From positions 1 to 42,419 of the forward strand of contig JAJYYH010000064.1 of NCBI GenBank assembly GCA_021801255.1: DNA of 42,419 nucleotides, read 5' to 3'. The position numbers and the translations under genes were made by a program. Below the pieces are notes generated by a model. That model was not told where the DNA came from and did no database searches. It was given only the letters and a program-made list of their open reading frames with translations. Positions 20,532 to 33,347 of the stretch are shown here, one piece after another (the stretch's first letter is position 1; each line of letters begins with the position of its first letter). The stretch is from Pseudomonadota bacterium (lineage in GTDB: Bacteria > Pseudomonadota > Alphaproteobacteria > Acetobacterales > Acetobacteraceae).

Positions 20532-20655
20532 CCGATAAGAACGGTGCGATGGTGTGCCCCAGGTGGGACGCACGGCGCGCCAGGCGGCGGTTGTTGCGCC
20601 GCTCCCGCATGAGGAAACCGGGCAGACCGCATCTGGCTGCCCTGAGGAGGTTTTG

Positions 20656-23094
<2,439 letters not shown>

Positions 23095-23100
23095 GGGTCC

Positions 23101-23142
23101 GTGCCGGCGGTGGGACACTCGAAATACCCTACCGCCGGGCAC
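23101..23142 (+). promoter_or_regulatory. Long hairpin competing with the lon terminator
   Basis: GTGCCGGCGGTGGG (23101-23114) pairs with 23127-23142 through 14 base pairs with two single-base bulges (T130 and G139 in the last three digits). Its 3' arm wholly contains the 5' arm (23131-23138) of the terminator hairpin, so only one structure can form. This has the geometry of an attenuator or antiterminator. Confidence 0.5.
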
Positions 23143-23156
23143 AACCGGTGGTTTTC
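23131..23156 (+). terminator. Rho-independent terminator after lon
   Basis: ACCGCCGG and CCGGTGGT form an 8-bp stem (one G-T pair) around GCACAA, followed by TTTC. It lies 37 bases after the lon stop and upstream of the hupB promoter. Confidence 0.6.
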
Positions 23157-23189
23157 TAGGGATTATCGCGGGAAACCGCTTGCCTTTCG

Positions 23190-23219
23190 TTGACGGCAGC
23201 GGAACGGCCCCTCTACTGT
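23190..23219 (+). promoter_or_regulatory. Putative sigma-70 promoter of hupB
   Basis: TTGACG (23190-23195) and TACTGT (23214-23219) are 18 bases apart, about 54 bases before the hupB start and after the lon terminator. The -35 is near consensus. Confidence 0.5.
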
Positions 23220-23272
23220 CCCAACCGCTCTGCCATCAATTTCCACACACCTGTTTCGAGGGAGGCTTATGC

Positions 23273-23545
23273 GTGAATAAGATGGATCTGGTTGCGGCCG
23301 TGGCCGAGGAGGCCGACCTGCCCAAGACCAAGGCGAGCGAGGCGGTGGATGCCGTGTTCGCGGCGATCGAGGGGGCGCTGAAGAAGCAGGAGGAGGTGCG
23401 CCTGGTCGGCTTCGGCACGTTCGTTACCGCCAAGCGCAAGGCGACCACCGGGCATAACCCGCGCACCGGCGAGGAGATCAAGATCCCGGCCTCGAATTCG
23501 GTCCGCTTCAAGCCGGGCAAGACGCTCAAAGACGCGGTGAACTGA
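23273..23545 (+). CDS. hupB: HU-family DNA-binding protein
   Basis: 90 residues, the standard HU length. HU bends and compacts DNA as a nucleoid protein. The N-terminal helices start MNKMDLVAAVAEEADLPKTK, GFGTF and the arm RKATTGHNPRTGEEIKIPAS are family hallmarks, ending GKTLKDAVN. GTG 23273 is chosen: it gives the family start and has GGGAGG eight bases upstream. ATG 23282 would remove the MNK start. An out-of-frame ATG at 23269 encodes only three residues (MRE) and stops inside the hupB start region, so it might dampen initiation. The gene follows lon, a common order. Confidence 0.95.
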   Translation: MNKMDLVAAVAEEADLPKTKASEAVDAVFAAIEGALKKQEEVRLVGFGTFVTAKRKATTGHNPRTGEEIKIPASNSVRFKPGKTLKDAVN

Positions 23546-23626
23546 GAGGCTCGGAATCCCCGTGATTTCGGGTATGGTTTTGGTTTGGCGCGCCGCCGCC
23601 TGACAACCGGGCGCGCCGGCCAGCCG

Positions 23627-23698
23627 GGGCGGTTAGCTCAGCGGTAGAGCGTCTCGTTTACACCGAGAGGGTCGGCGGTTCGAACCCGTCACCGCCCA
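23627..23698 (+). tRNA. tRNA-Val (anticodon TAC)
   Basis: 72 bases without an encoded CCA. Acceptor GGGCGGT pairs with ACCGCCC, discriminator A. The D-arm is AGCTCAGCGGTAGAGC, the anticodon stem TCTCG/CGAGA encloses TTTACAC with anticodon TAC (23659-23661), and the T-arm has GGTTCGAACCC. Confidence 0.95.
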
Positions 23699-23749
23699 TT
23701 CGCGACCTTGACGAGGCGGCGTGCCGGCTCTAGAGCCGCGTCCTGGATT

Positions 23750-23826
<77 letters not shown>

Positions 23827-23948
23827 TGCCTTGCCCTGCCGCGTCTTTCCCTGTCGCGTGCAAGCCGCGGTTATTTTACCGGCCACCCCGTAGCTTCCGC
23901 CGGGCAATCGGGGTAATCTCCGCTGCGGTGCAAAAGGGGGTCGATTGG

Positions 23949-24314
23949 ATGCCGCCATTATTGCTGAATTATCTGCCGATCGTGGTCTTCCTGGTGATCG
24001 CCGGTGGCATCTCGGTGGCAATGGTCGCCGGATCGATCCTGGCCGCGCCGCAGAAGCCCTATGCCGAGAAACTCTCCGCCTATGAGTGTGGCTTCGAGGC
24101 TTTCGATGAAGCTAGGCGACGCTTTGACGTGCGCTTTTATCTCGTTGCCATTCTGTTCATCATCTTCGATCTGGAAGTGGCGTTTCTTTTTCCCTGGGCG
24201 GTCAGCCTGGCCCATCTCGGTCTGTTCGGCTTTCTCTCCATGGTCGGGTTTCTCGCGGTGCTGACGGTCGGCTTCATCTATGAGTGGCGCAAGGGCGCGC
24301 TCGATTGGGAATGA
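23949..24314 (+). CDS. nuoA: NADH-quinone oxidoreductase subunit A
   Basis: 121 residues, three membrane helices. NuoA is a core membrane subunit of complex I at the quinone-site junction. The loop [20 protein letters not shown] is the family signature (YECG with the conserved Cys), followed by [18 protein letters not shown] 23949 has AAAGGGGG eight bases upstream; an in-frame GTG further back has none. It is the first gene of a 14-gene nuo operon in canonical A-N order, directly after tRNA-Asp. Confidence 0.95.
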   Translation: MPPLLLNYLPIVVFLVIAGGISVAMVAGSILAAPQKPYAEKLSAYECGFEAFDEARRRFDVRFYLVAILFIIFDLEVAFLFPWAVSLAHLGLFGFLSMVGFLAVLTVGFIYEWRKGALDWE

Positions 24315-24333
24315 TCCAGAGGGAGGGCCTCGC

Positions 24334-24891
24334 ATGAGCGCGCATTCCGCCGAGCTGGCCTGGAACCGCGACGCCTTGGCGCCAGGGACCGAGCAGGACG
24401 CGGTGATCAAGGGCATCACCGGGGAGATCGCGGGCAAGGGCTTCGTCGTGGCGCAGCTCGACAAGCTGGTGAACTGGGCGCGCACCGGCAGCTTGTGGCC
24501 GATGACCTTTGGGCTGGCCTGCTGCGCCGTCGAGATGATCCACGCCTATATGCCGCGTTATGACCTTGATCGCTTCGGCGTCATCCCGCGCGCCAGCCCA
24601 CGCCAGAGCGATGTCATGATCGTCGCCGGCACACTCACCAACAAGATGGCGCCGGCGCTCCGCAAGGTCTATGATCAGATGCCCGAGCCGCGCTGGGTGA
24701 TCAGCATGGGCAGTTGCGCCAATGGCGGCGGCTACTACCACTATTCCTATTCGGTGGTGCGCGGCTGCGACCGCGTGGTGCCGGTCGATATCTATGTGCC
24801 GGGCTGCCCGCCGACCGCCGAAGCGCTGGTCTATGGCATCCTGCAATTGCAGAAAAAAATCCGCCGCACCGGAACCATCCTCCGTGGCTGA
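24334..24891 (+). CDS. nuoB: NADH-quinone oxidoreductase subunit B
   Basis: 185 residues. NuoB holds the terminal [4Fe-4S] cluster N2 that reduces quinone. The ligands are visible: the adjacent Cys63-Cys64 ([11 protein letters not shown]), Cys128 ([10 protein letters not shown]) and Cys158 ([11 protein letters not shown]). ATG 24334 has GGAGGG upstream. The stop lies inside the first codons of nuoC (overlap of eight bases with GTG 24884), implying coupled translation. Confidence 0.97.
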   Translation: MSAHSAELAWNRDALAPGTEQDAVIKGITGEIAGKGFVVAQLDKLVNWARTGSLWPMTFGLACCAVEMIHAYMPRYDLDRFGVIPRASPRQSDVMIVAGTLTNKMAPALRKVYDQMPEPRWVISMGSCANGGGYYHYSYSVVRGCDRVVPVDIYVPGCPPTAEALVYGILQLQKKIRRTGTILRG

Positions 24892-25522
24892 GGCCGCTTT
24901 GAGCGTGCCGGACGTTCTGGCACGGGAAATCATGGCGCTGCCTGGCGTCGCCGGGGTTGCCGTCGAGAAGGGCGAGGTGGTGGCGCACGCGCAACGCGAC
25001 GCGCTGATCCCGCTGATGATGACGCTGCGCGATGATCCGCGTTTCGCCTGCGAGCAGTTGATGGATCTCTGCGGCGTCGATTTTCCGGCACGGCCCGAGC
25101 GTTTCGAGGTGGTCTATAATCTGCTCTCGGTGTCGCGCAATCACCGCGTCCGGGTGATCGTCGCCACCGACGAGGCGGCGCTGGTGCCCTCGGTGAGCGC
25201 GATCTGGCCGGCGGCCACCTGGTGGGAGCGCGAGGCCTGGGATCTGTTCGGCATCCTGTTTTCCGGCCAGCCCGATCATCGTCGCATCCTCACCGATTAC
25301 GGTTTTGATGGGCATCCGCTGCGCAAGGATTTCCCGCTCACCGGCTATGTCGAGGTGCGCTACGACGAGGAGCGCAAGGCGGTGGTCTATGAGCCGGTCC
25401 ATCTGACCCAGGAGTTTCGCTCCTTCGATTTCATCTCGCCCTGGGAGGGCATCACCACCCTGCCGGGCGACGAGAAGGCGCATGCCGCGCGCGCGGGCGC
25501 GCGCAAGGGCGCGGAGGGATGA
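24884..25522 (+). CDS. nuoC: NADH-quinone oxidoreductase subunit C
   Basis: 212 residues of the 30-kDa subunit family. Signature [22 protein letters not shown] is present near residues 112-135. It docks against NuoD at the base of the peripheral arm. GTG 24884 overlaps the nuoB stop; GTG 24905 is the alternative. nuoC and nuoD are separate genes here, as in alphaproteobacteria and mitochondria, and not fused as in E. coli. It overlaps nuoD by four bases. Confidence 0.95.
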   Translation: MAEAALSVPDVLAREIMALPGVAGVAVEKGEVVAHAQRDALIPLMMTLRDDPRFACEQLMDLCGVDFPARPERFEVVYNLLSVSRNHRVRVIVATDEAALVPSVSAIWPAATWWEREAWDLFGILFSGQPDHRRILTDYGFDGHPLRKDFPLTGYVEVRYDEERKAVVYEPVHLTQEFRSFDFISPWEGITTLPGDEKAHAARAGARKGAEG

Positions 25523-26724
25523 GTGGCATGAGCGAGGCGCGCGCCCCAAAAATCGTCGAGATCGACAGCCACGCGATCAATTTCGGCCCGCAGCATCCGG
25601 CGGCGCATGGCGTGCTGCGTCTCGTGCTGGAAATGGATGGCGAGGTGATCGAGCGCGCCGATCCGCATATCGGCCTGCTGCATCGCGGCACCGAGAAGCT
25701 GATCGAATACAAGACCTATATGCAGGCGGTGCCGTATTTCGACCGTCTCGACTACGTCTCGCCGATGTGCGAGGAGCAGGCTTTTGCCCTTGCGGTCGAA
25801 AAACTGCTCGCGATCGAGGCGCCGGAGCGCGGCAAATGGATCCGCACGCTGTTCGCCGAGATTACGCGGATTCTCAATCACTTGCTCAATCTTACCACCT
25901 ACGCGCTCGATGTCGGCGCGGTTACGCCGCCGTTCTGGGGTTTCGAGGAACGCGAAAAACTCCTGGAGTTTCACGAGGCGGCCTCGGGGGCGCGGTTTCA
26001 TGCCAATTATTTCCGGCCCGGAGGGGTGGCGAAGGATTTGCCGGCCGGGCTTGAAGAGCGCATTGCCGCCTGGGCGGAGGCCTATCCGAAATTCATCGAT
26101 GACTTTGAGGAATTGCTGACCAGCAACCGGATCTGGAAGCAGAGGACGATCGATATCGGGGCTGTTTCGGCGGAAGATGCGCTCGCCTGGGGATTTTCCG
26201 GACCGTGTCTCCGCGCCAGCGGGGTGGCGTGGGATCTGCGCCGGTCGCAGCCCTATGACATGTATGATCGCGTGGAGTTCGATGTCCCCGTGGGGCACAA
26301 CGGCGATTGCTATGACCGCTATCTCGTGCGCGTCGCCGAGATGCGCGAGAGTGTGAAAATCATCAGGCAGTGCCTGGCACAGATGAAGCCCGGCCCGGTG
26401 AAGGTGCGGGACCACAAATTCACGCCGCCGCCGCGCGCCGAGATGAAACGCTCGATGGAGGCGCTGATCCATCACTTCAAGCTCTACACCGAGGGCTACC
26501 ATGTGCCGGCGGGGGCGACCTATACCGTGGTCGAGAGTCCGAAAGGCGAGTTCGGCGTCTATCTCGTCGCCGATGGCACGAACAAACCCTATCGCTGCAA
26601 AATCCGCGCGACAGGGTTTGCGCATTTACAGGCAATCGACATGATGGCGAGGCAGCACATGCTGGCGGATGCCGTGGCGATTATCGGTTCGCTCGACGTG
26701 GTGTTCGGCGAGATCGATCGGTAG
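25519..26724 (+). CDS. nuoD: NADH-quinone oxidoreductase subunit D
   Basis: 401 residues (ATG 25519; ATG 25528 is an equally good start). The 49-kDa subunit, related to the large subunit of NiFe hydrogenases, lines the quinone cavity. Signatures: [15 protein letters not shown] near residue 20, [16 protein letters not shown], and the C-terminal [14 protein letters not shown]. The quinone-site Tyr and His region falls in GPQHPAAHG and its neighbours. It overlaps nuoC (ATGA). Confidence 0.97.
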   Translation: MSGMSEARAPKIVEIDSHAINFGPQHPAAHGVLRLVLEMDGEVIERADPHIGLLHRGTEKLIEYKTYMQAVPYFDRLDYVSPMCEEQAFALAVEKLLAIEAPERGKWIRTLFAEITRILNHLLNLTTYALDVGAVTPPFWGFEEREKLLEFHEAASGARFHANYFRPGGVAKDLPAGLEERIAAWAEAYPKFIDDFEELLTSNRIWKQRTIDIGAVSAEDALAWGFSGPCLRASGVAWDLRRSQPYDMYDRVEFDVPVGHNGDCYDRYLVRVAEMRESVKIIRQCLAQMKPGPVKVRDHKFTPPPRAEMKRSMEALIHHFKLYTEGYHVPAGATYTVVESPKGEFGVYLVADGTNKPYRCKIRATGFAHLQAIDMMARQHMLADAVAIIGSLDVVFGEIDR

Positions 26725-26730
26725 GTGATG

Positions 26731-27381
26731 ATGTCCGGGAACCAGAGAGAGATCCAAGCGGTGCATGGCGAGCCCGCGAGTTTCGCCTTCGATGCCGAAA
26801 GCGAGGCGGCGATTGCCATCATTCTGAAAAAATATCCCACCGGGCGACAGGCGAGCGCGGTGCTGGCGCTGCTCGATCTGGCGCAGCGGCAGATGAAGCG
26901 CGCCACCGGAAGCGCTTGGCTGCCGCGCCTTGCAATGGACACGGTCGCCGCGCGGCTCGGAATGCCCCCCATTCGCGTCTATGAGGTTGCGACTTTCTAT
27001 TTCATGTTCAACACCAAGCCGGTGGGTAAATGGCATTTGCAGGTCTGCACCACTACGCCCTGCTGGCTGCGCGGTTCCGATGAAGTGGTCGCGACGTGCA
27101 AGCGCGCCACCGGGATCGAACATTTCGGTGAGACCAGCGCTGATGGTTTGTTCACCATGACCGAGGTCGAGTGCCTCGGTGCCTGTGTCAACGCGCCGAT
27201 CCTGCAAGTGAACGATGATTTCTACGAAGACATGGACGTGGCCAGCACCGAGCGGCTGCTGGCGGCGCTGAGGCACGATACGCCGCCGCCGCCGGGCTCG
27301 ATGACAGGGCGGCAGGCTTCGGCGCCGGAGGGCGGGCCGACGACGCTCACAACGCTTGCGCAGCCAAGTGCCGGAGAGTGA
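26731..27381 (+). CDS. nuoE: NADH-quinone oxidoreductase subunit E
   Basis: 216 residues of the 24-kDa thioredoxin-like [2Fe-2S] subunit carrying cluster N1a. The ligands are C-x4-C in [11 protein letters not shown] and C-x3-C in [14 protein letters not shown] 26731 sits in GTG ATG ATG right after the nuoD stop; 26728 is possible. It has a disordered proline- and alanine-rich C-terminal tail of about 40 residues that is longer than in E. coli. The tail ends four bases before the nuoF start. Confidence 0.94.
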   Translation: MSGNQREIQAVHGEPASFAFDAESEAAIAIILKKYPTGRQASAVLALLDLAQRQMKRATGSAWLPRLAMDTVAARLGMPPIRVYEVATFYFMFNTKPVGKWHLQVCTTTPCWLRGSDEVVATCKRATGIEHFGETSADGLFTMTEVECLGACVNAPILQVNDDFYEDMDVASTERLLAALRHDTPPPPGSMTGRQASAPEGGPTTLTTLAQPSAGE

Positions 27382-27385
27382 TGCG

Positions 27386-28678
27386 ATGCTCGGCGACAAG
27401 GACCGCATCTTCACCAATCTCTATGGCCTACAGGACTGGCGGCTGAAAGGCGCGCGGGCGCGCGGCGATTGGGACAATACGGCGGCGATCCTGGCGCGCG
27501 GGCGCGACGCGATCGTTGAGGAGATCAAGGCATCGGGTCTGCGCGGTCGTGGTGGCGCCGGTTTTCCCACCGGCATGAAATGGTCGTTCATGCCCAAGCA
27601 ACCCGACGTCCGCCCCTCTTATCTTGTCGTCAACGCCGATGAAAGCGAGCCTGGCACCTGCAAGGATCGCGACATCATCCGCCACGATCCCCATAAACTG
27701 ATCGAGGGCTGCCTGGTCGCCTCGTTCGCGATGGGGGCGCATGCTTGCTACATCTATATCCGGGGTGAATTCTACAACGAGGCGCGTCATCTCCAGGCGG
27801 CGATCGACGAGGCCTATGAGGCGGGGCTGATCGGCAAGAAGGCCTGTGGTTCGGATTGGGATTTCGATCTCTATCTGCATCGCGGCGCGGGTGCCTATAT
27901 TTGTGGGGAAGAGACGGCGTTGCTTGAAAGCCTCGAAGGCAAAAAAGGCATGCCGCGGCTCAAGCCACCCTTTCCCGCCGCCGTCGGCCTCTATGGTTGC
28001 CCAACCACGGTGAACAATGTCGAGAGCATCGCGGTCACGCCGACGATCATGCGCCGGGGGGCGGCGTGGTTTTCTGCACTCGGGCGGCCGAAAAATACCG
28101 GCACCAAGCTGTTCTGCATCTCTGGCCACGTCAACAAGCCGTGCAATGTCGAGGAAGAACTGGGTATTCCGTTGCGTGAATTGATCGATCGCTATGCCGG
28201 CGGCGTGCGCGGGGGGTGGGATAATCTGCTCGCTGTCATTCCCGGCGGTTCCAGCGTGCCGGTGCTGCCCAAGGAAATTTGTGATACCGTATTGATGGAT
28301 TTCGACAGTCTGCGCGATGTCAAAAGCGGGCTCGGCACGGCCGCGGTCATCGTCATGGACAAATCGACCGATATCATCAAGGCCATCGCGCGGCTCTCGC
28401 GTTTTTACAAGCACGAGAGCTGCGGCCAATGCACGCCCTGCCGCGAGGGCACGGGCTGGATGATGCGGGTGATGGACCGCCTCGTCGAGGGTCGCGCCGA
28501 GAGCGCGGAGATCGACATTCTCGAGCAGGTGACGCGACAGGTGGAGGGGCACACGATCTGTGCGCTGGGCGATGCCGCCGCCTGGCCGATCCAGGGTCTG
28601 ATCCGGCATTTCCGCCCCGAGATCGAGGCGCGCATCGCCGCGTTCCAGGCGCGCGGCCTCAAGCTGGCGGCGGAGTAG
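27386..28678 (+). CDS. nuoF: NADH-quinone oxidoreductase subunit F
   Basis: 430 residues of the 51-kDa subunit that binds NADH and FMN and carries cluster N3. The flavin- and NADH-binding loop [16 protein letters not shown] is near residue 54, followed by the EPGTCKDR region. Cluster ligands are in [12 protein letters not shown] and the later [11 protein letters not shown] 27386 is chosen because GGAGAG lies about seven bases upstream; an earlier in-frame ATG lies inside nuoE. Confidence 0.97.
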   Translation: MLGDKDRIFTNLYGLQDWRLKGARARGDWDNTAAILARGRDAIVEEIKASGLRGRGGAGFPTGMKWSFMPKQPDVRPSYLVVNADESEPGTCKDRDIIRHDPHKLIEGCLVASFAMGAHACYIYIRGEFYNEARHLQAAIDEAYEAGLIGKKACGSDWDFDLYLHRGAGAYICGEETALLESLEGKKGMPRLKPPFPAAVGLYGCPTTVNNVESIAVTPTIMRRGAAWFSALGRPKNTGTKLFCISGHVNKPCNVEEELGIPLRELIDRYAGGVRGGWDNLLAVIPGGSSVPVLPKEICDTVLMDFDSLRDVKSGLGTAAVIVMDKSTDIIKAIARLSRFYKHESCGQCTPCREGTGWMMRVMDRLVEGRAESAEIDILEQVTRQVEGHTICALGDAAAWPIQGLIRHFRPEIEARIAAFQARGLKLAAE

Positions 28679-28682
28679 ACGG

Positions 28683-30740
28683 ATGGCCAAGGTGACGGTG
28701 GATGGCATCGAGGTCGAAGTGCCGAACGGCGCCTCGGTGCTGCAGGCGGCGGAACTCGCAGGCCGCGAGATCCCGCGTTTTTGCTATCACGATCGGCTGT
28801 CGGTGGCCGGCAATTGCCGGATGTGTCTGGTGGAAGTGGAGAAATCACCGAAGCCTGTGGCTTCCTGCGCTTTTCCCGTGGCCGACGGGATGGTGGTCAA
28901 GACCGACAGCCCGATGGTGCGCCAGGCGCGGCGTGGCGTCATGGAATTCCTCCTGATCAATCACCCGCTCGACTGCCCGATCTGCGATCAGGGCGGCGAA
29001 TGCGATTTGCAGGATCAGTCCATGGCCTATGGCATGGACCATTCCCGCTACCGCGAGGCGAAGCGCGCCGTGCGCGACAAGAATCTCGGCCCGCTCGTCA
29101 AGACGGTGATGACGCGCTGTATCCAGTGCACGCGCTGTGTGCGCTTCGCCGCCGAGATCGCCGGTGTGCCGGAGCTGGGGGCCACCGCGCGCGGCGAGAA
29201 CATGGAAATCGGCACCTATGTCGAGCGGGCGCTGAGTTCCGAATTGTCAGGCAATCTCATTGATATCTGCCCGGTAGGCGCGTTGACCTCAAAACCCTAT
29301 GCCTTTGTGGCACGCTCATGGGAATTGAAGAAAACCGACGCGATTGACGTTTTTGATGCCGTCGGCTGCAACATCCGTATCGATTCACGCGGACCCGAGG
29401 TGCTGCGCATCCTGCCCCGGCTCAACGAGGATGTGAACGAGGAGTGGCTTGCCGACAAGTCGCGTTTTGCCGTCGATGGTCTCAAGCGGCGCCGCCTTGA
29501 TCGGCCCTGGGTGCGGCGTGGTGGCAAACTCGAGCCGGCGAGCTGGGATCAGGCCTTCGACGCGATTGCCGCGCGTTTGCATGGTCTCGATGGCGCGCGT
29601 ATCGGGGCTATCGTCGGCGACCTCTGCGATGCCGAAAGCATGCTGGCGCTCAAGGAGCTGATGGCCGCACTCGGTTCGGCCAATCTCGATGCCCGCCAGG
29701 ACGGCGCGCAGCTCGACGCGACGCGGCGGGAGTTTTACCTGTTCAACACCACGATCGCCGGCATCGAGGAGGCCGACGCCATTCTCATCGTAGGCGCCAA
29801 TCCGCGCCGCGAGGCCCCGGTTCTCAACGCGCGCATCCGCAAGCGCTGGCTGGCGGCGGGCGTCTCCGTCGCGGCGATCGGCGCGCCCGCCGATCTGACC
29901 TATCCGGTGCGGTGGCTGGGCGCGGGGCCGGACGTGCTGGCGGCGCTGCGTGCCGGGAGCGAGGGGTTTGCCGCCACCTTGCGCGCGGCGAAAAAGCCGA
30001 TGGTTATCCTCGGCGAGGGCGCGTTGCGGCGCGCCGATGGCGCGGCGATATTGGCGGCGGCCTGGATGCTTGCGGCCGAGATCGGCGCGCTGAGCGCAGA
30101 TTGGCATGGTTTCAACGTCCTGCACAACGCGGCCGCCCGCGTCGGCGCGCTTGATCTCGGCTTTCTGCCAGGGCCGGGCGGCAAGGATGTCGCTGCGATG
30201 CTGGAAGGCGGGGTCGATCTGCTCTGGCTGCTCGGCGCCGACGAGATCGATGGCGCGCGGATCGGCGCTCAGACCTTCGTCGTCTATCAGGGGCATCATG
30301 GCGATCGCGGCGCGGCACGCGCCGATGTCATCCTCCCCGGCGCCGCCTATACCGAGAAGAACGGCACCTACGTCAACACCGAGGGGCGCGTGCAGCGCGG
30401 GGAATTCGCGGTTTTTCCGCCCGGCGAAGCGCGCGAGGACTGGCGCATTCTGCGCGCCTTCAGCGCCCGCGTCGGACATCCCTTGCCCTATGACGATCTC
30501 GATGCGCTGCGGCGGCGGATGGCCGAGGTCAACGCGGTTTTTGCCCGCATCGATGATTTACCACGCCGCGGCGCCGTCGATTTAAGCCCGCCGGCGGGCG
30601 ATCCGGCGGCGCTGCTGTCCACACCTTTCGCGCCGGCGGTGGTGAATTACTACCAGACCGATCCGATCAGCCGGGCGAGCCCGACCATGGCTTCTTGCAC
30701 CGCGACCTTTCATCAACCCCTGGCGCAGGCGGCGGAGTAG
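28683..30740 (+). CDS. nuoG: NADH-quinone oxidoreductase subunit G
   Basis: 685 residues of the 75-kDa subunit. N-terminal [2Fe-2S] N1b ligands Cys34, Cys45, Cys48 and Cys62. Next, [18 protein letters not shown] supplies the His/Cys cluster N5, and [10 protein letters not shown] with a later CPVGAL supplies N4. The rest is a molybdopterin-oxidoreductase-like domain without cofactor ligands. The length and form match the mitochondrial/alphaproteobacterial type; the extra E. coli N7 motif is absent. It starts four bases after nuoF. Confidence 0.96.
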   Translation: MAKVTVDGIEVEVPNGASVLQAAELAGREIPRFCYHDRLSVAGNCRMCLVEVEKSPKPVASCAFPVADGMVVKTDSPMVRQARRGVMEFLLINHPLDCPICDQGGECDLQDQSMAYGMDHSRYREAKRAVRDKNLGPLVKTVMTRCIQCTRCVRFAAEIAGVPELGATARGENMEIGTYVERALSSELSGNLIDICPVGALTSKPYAFVARSWELKKTDAIDVFDAVGCNIRIDSRGPEVLRILPRLNEDVNEEWLADKSRFAVDGLKRRRLDRPWVRRGGKLEPASWDQAFDAIAARLHGLDGARIGAIVGDLCDAESMLALKELMAALGSANLDARQDGAQLDATRREFYLFNTTIAGIEEADAILIVGANPRREAPVLNARIRKRWLAAGVSVAAIGAPADLTYPVRWLGAGPDVLAALRAGSEGFAATLRAAKKPMVILGEGALRRADGAAILAAAWMLAAEIGALSADWHGFNVLHNAAARVGALDLGFLPGPGGKDVAAMLEGGVDLLWLLGADEIDGARIGAQTFVVYQGHHGDRGAARADVILPGAAYTEKNGTYVNTEGRVQRGEFAVFPPGEAREDWRILRAFSARVGHPLPYDDLDALRRRMAEVNAVFARIDDLPRRGAVDLSPPAGDPAALLSTPFAPAVVNYYQTDPISRASPTMASCTATFHQPLAQAAE

Positions 30741-30745
30741 GCGCC

Positions 30746-31765
30746 ATGAGCGAGTTTTTTGCGACACCGCTCGGTCTCGTTGTGTTGATGGTGTTGGAGA
30801 CGCTGGCCATTCTGGTGCCGCTGCTGCTTGGCGTCGCCTATGCAACCTACGCCGAGCGCAAGATCCTAGCGGCGATCCAGCTCCGCAAGGGGCCGAATGT
30901 GGTGGGCTGGTGGGGGCTGCTGCAGGCTTTTGCCGATGCCGGCAAGATGCTGATGAAGGAGACCATCATCCCGACCGGCGCGAACCGGGTGCTGTTTTTG
31001 CTCGCGCCGATGATCACTTTTGTCCTGGCCATGATCGCCTGGGCGGTGATTCCGGTGAACGATGGCTGGGCGGTCGCCAAGATTAATGTCGGTATCCTCT
31101 ATCTCTTCGCGATCAGCTCGCTCGGCGTCTATGGCATCATCATCGCTGGCTGGGCAAGCAATTCGAAATACGCGTTTCTCGGCGCGATGCGTTCGGCGGC
31201 GCAGATGGTGAGCTACGAGGTCTCGATCGGCTTCGTCATGGTCTCGGTGCTGCTTTGTGTGGGCAGCCTCAACCTCAATGACATCGTGCTGGCGCAACGC
31301 CATATCTGGTTTTTCATACCGCTGTTCCCGATGTTCGTGGTGTTCTTCATATCAGGCCTCGCCGAGACCAATCGTTCGCCCTTTGATCTGCCGGAGGGCG
31401 AAAGCGAGATCGTTGCCGGGTTTTTCGTCGAATACAGCGCCATGGCCTTCGCGCTGTTTTTCTTGGGCGAATACGCCAACATGTTCCTGATGAGCGCCAT
31501 GACTTCGATCCTTTTTCTCGGCGGCTGGCTGGCGCCGTTCGGGATCGCGCCGTTCACTTGGCTGCCTGGCCCGATCTGGTTCATCCTTAAAATACTCCTC
31601 TGCATGTTTGTCTTCATCTGGGTGCGCGGCACGTTTCCACGCTACCGCTACGACCAGTTGATGCGGCTCGGGTGGAAGGTGTTCCTGCCGCTCTCGCTGT
31701 TCTGGCTGGTGCTCACCGCAGGCGTGCTGATGGCGACCGGCTGGCTGCCGGGGGGAGCCGCTTGA
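30746..31765 (+). CDS. nuoH: NADH-quinone oxidoreductase subunit H
   Basis: 339 residues, about eight membrane helices. NuoH forms most of the quinone chamber and connects the peripheral arm to the proton pumps. Hallmarks: [31 protein letters not shown], and the acidic loop [20 protein letters not shown], followed by [15 protein letters not shown]. It starts five bases after nuoG. Its stop TGA overlaps the start of a 15-residue frame before nuoI. Confidence 0.97.
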   Translation: MSEFFATPLGLVVLMVLETLAILVPLLLGVAYATYAERKILAAIQLRKGPNVVGWWGLLQAFADAGKMLMKETIIPTGANRVLFLLAPMITFVLAMIAWAVIPVNDGWAVAKINVGILYLFAISSLGVYGIIIAGWASNSKYAFLGAMRSAAQMVSYEVSIGFVMVSVLLCVGSLNLNDIVLAQRHIWFFIPLFPMFVVFFISGLAETNRSPFDLPEGESEIVAGFFVEYSAMAFALFFLGEYANMFLMSAMTSILFLGGWLAPFGIAPFTWLPGPIWFILKILLCMFVFIWVRGTFPRYRYDQLMRLGWKVFLPLSLFWLVLTAGVLMATGWLPGGAA

Positions 31766-31812
31766 TGGCCGAGAGAAGCGCGCCTATGCGCTCTGCCGAG
31801 AAGGAGCGTTGA
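31765..31812 (+). CDS. Possible 15-residue leader frame between nuoH and nuoI
   Basis: ATG 31765 overlaps the nuoH stop (TGATG) and runs 15 codons to TGA 31812. It encodes a highly charged peptide ([15 protein letters not shown]). It could let ribosomes leaving nuoH move on towards the nuoI site (AAGGAG 31801-31806 lies within it). No homologue is known to me; it may be chance. Confidence 0.25.
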   Translation: MAERSAPMRSAEKER

Positions 31813-31817
31813 GCGAG

Positions 31818-32306
31818 ATGGCATTTCTGGACCGCACCGCGCGCAGCCTGTTGCTCGGCGAGTTGCTGATCGGGCTGGGCCTCACCTTGCGCTACTTCTT
31901 CAAGCCCAAGGCAACGATCAACTATCCTTTCGAGAAAAACCCGATCAGCCCGCGCTTCAAGGGCGAGCACGCGCTCCGCCGCTATCCCAATGGTGAGGAG
32001 CGCTGTATCGCGTGCAAGCTCTGCGAGGCGATCTGTCCGGCGCAAGCGATTACCATCGAGGCCGAGCCGCGCGCCGATGGCTCGCGCCGCACCACGCGCT
32101 ACGACATCGACATGACCAAATGCATCTATTGCGGCCTCTGCGAGGAGGCCTGCCCGGTGGATGCGATCGTTGAGGGGCCGAATTTCGAATTCGCCACCGA
32201 GACGCGCGAGGAACTAATGTACAACAAGGACCGGCTATTGGCGAATGGCGACCGCTGGGAAAGCGAGATCGCCAAGCGGCTCGAACTCGATGCGCCGTAT
32301 CGCTGA
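31818..32306 (+). CDS. nuoI: NADH-quinone oxidoreductase subunit I
   Basis: 162 residues with two [4Fe-4S] clusters (N6a, N6b). The ligands are Cys63, 66, 69 and 73 ([12 protein letters not shown]) and Cys102, 105, 108 and 112 ([12 protein letters not shown]). An amphipathic N-terminal helix ([20 protein letters not shown]) anchors it to the membrane arm. ATG 31818 is preferred over TTG 31809, since AAGGAG at 31801-31806 suits the ATG. Confidence 0.96.
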   Translation: MAFLDRTARSLLLGELLIGLGLTLRYFFKPKATINYPFEKNPISPRFKGEHALRRYPNGEERCIACKLCEAICPAQAITIEAEPRADGSRRTTRYDIDMTKCIYCGLCEEACPVDAIVEGPNFEFATETREELMYNKDRLLANGDRWESEIAKRLELDAPYR

Positions 32307-32342
32307 GCCGCTGCTGGGCACCGGGCAGAGGGCCAGAGCCAC

Positions 32343-33032
32343 ATGATCATGATGATCGCCTTCTATATCTTCGCGGCCATCCTGCTCGGCTCGGCGGCAC
32401 TGGTGGTGAGCGCGCGCAACCCGGTGCATTCCGTGCTGTTCCTGATACTCGCGTTTTTCAACGCGGCGGGTCTGTTCCTGCTCGCCGGGGCCGAGTTCCT
32501 GGCGATGATCCTGGTCATCGTCTATGTCGGGGCAGTGGCCGTTCTGTTCTTGTTCGTGGTGATGATGCTCGATGTCAATTTCGCGCAGCTCCGCGAGGGC
32601 TTCCAGCGCTACGCCCCGATCGGCGCGACGGTCGGGCTGGTGCTGTTCGCCGAACTCGCGATGGTGCTGGGTGGCTGGCGTGTCGCCCCCGGCATCACCG
32701 CGCTTCGCGCCGCCCCGATGCCGGCGGGAATGCAGAACACCGCGGCACTCGGCGATCTTCTTTATACCCACAACATCCTCTTGTTCCAGCTTGCCGGGCT
32801 GGTGTTGCTGGTGGCGATGATCGGGGCGATCGTGCTGACGCATCGCGATCGTCGCACGTCGCGCCGTCAGGTGATCGCGCGCCAGATGGCGCGTAGCGTC
32901 GCCGAGACGCTGGAGCTGGTTGCCGCGCCGCTCGGCGCCGGCGTTGCGCCGGGTGAATTCCGTCGCCCGAAGCCCCTCGAGGAAGCCGCGGCGCCGCATC
33001 CCGTTGCGCCGCATCAGGGGGAGGGGCACTGA
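32343..33032 (+). CDS. nuoJ: NADH-quinone oxidoreductase subunit J
   Basis: 229 residues, five membrane helices in the first 175 residues. Conserved [18 protein letters not shown] and the glutamate-bearing [22 protein letters not shown] segment are seen. The C-terminal 50 residues are a soluble, proline-rich tail ([12 protein letters not shown]), longer than in E. coli. It starts 36 bases after nuoI and is followed at once by nuoK. Confidence 0.95.
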   Translation: MIMMIAFYIFAAILLGSAALVVSARNPVHSVLFLILAFFNAAGLFLLAGAEFLAMILVIVYVGAVAVLFLFVVMMLDVNFAQLREGFQRYAPIGATVGLVLFAELAMVLGGWRVAPGITALRAAPMPAGMQNTAALGDLLYTHNILLFQLAGLVLLVAMIGAIVLTHRDRRTSRRQVIARQMARSVAETLELVAAPLGAGVAPGEFRRPKPLEEAAAPHPVAPHQGEGH

Positions 33033-33033
33033 A

Positions 33034-33345
33034 ATGGCGATGATTGGGTTGGGTCACTATCTCGTGGTGTCCGCGATTCTCCTGGTGCTCGGGGTGTTCG
33101 GGATTTTTCTCAATCGCAAAAACGTTATCGTTATCCTGATGTCGGTCGAGCTCATCTTGCTTGCGGTCAATCTCAACCTCGTCGCGTTTTCCGCGGCCCT
33201 CGGCGATCTCGTCGGCCAGGTCTTTGCCATGTTCGTCCTTACCGTGGCGGCGGCGGAGGCGGCGATCGGGCTCGCGATCGTCGTCGTCTATTTCCGCAAC
33301 CGCGGCTCGATCGAGGTCGAGGACGTCAATCTGATGAAGGGTTGA
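33034..33345 (+). CDS. nuoK: NADH-quinone oxidoreductase subunit K
   Basis: 103 residues, three helices, MrpC-like. The two conserved membrane glutamates are visible in [17 protein letters not shown] and [22 protein letters not shown] lies upstream of ATG 33034, one base after the nuoJ stop. NuoK is part of the proton path next to NuoJ and NuoN. Confidence 0.96.
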   Translation: MAMIGLGHYLVVSAILLVLGVFGIFLNRKNVIVILMSVELILLAVNLNLVAFSAALGDLVGQVFAMFVLTVAAAEAAIGLAIVVVYFRNRGSIEVEDVNLMKG

Positions 33346-33347
33346 GG

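Noticed and set aside
23555-23580. Weak CCCG/CGGG hairpin with later T-rich stretch as a hupB terminator
   Set aside because: The stem is only four pairs and the Ts are interrupted by Gs; not convincing.
23587-23617. Two GGCGCGCC palindromes between hupB and tRNA-Val
   Set aside because: Short self-palindromes are expected in such GC-rich DNA; no T tract follows and no function can be argued.
23886-23922. ACCCCG...CGGGGT pairing before nuoA as a riboswitch
   Set aside because: Six pairs around a large loop, with no known aptamer features; not enough to call.
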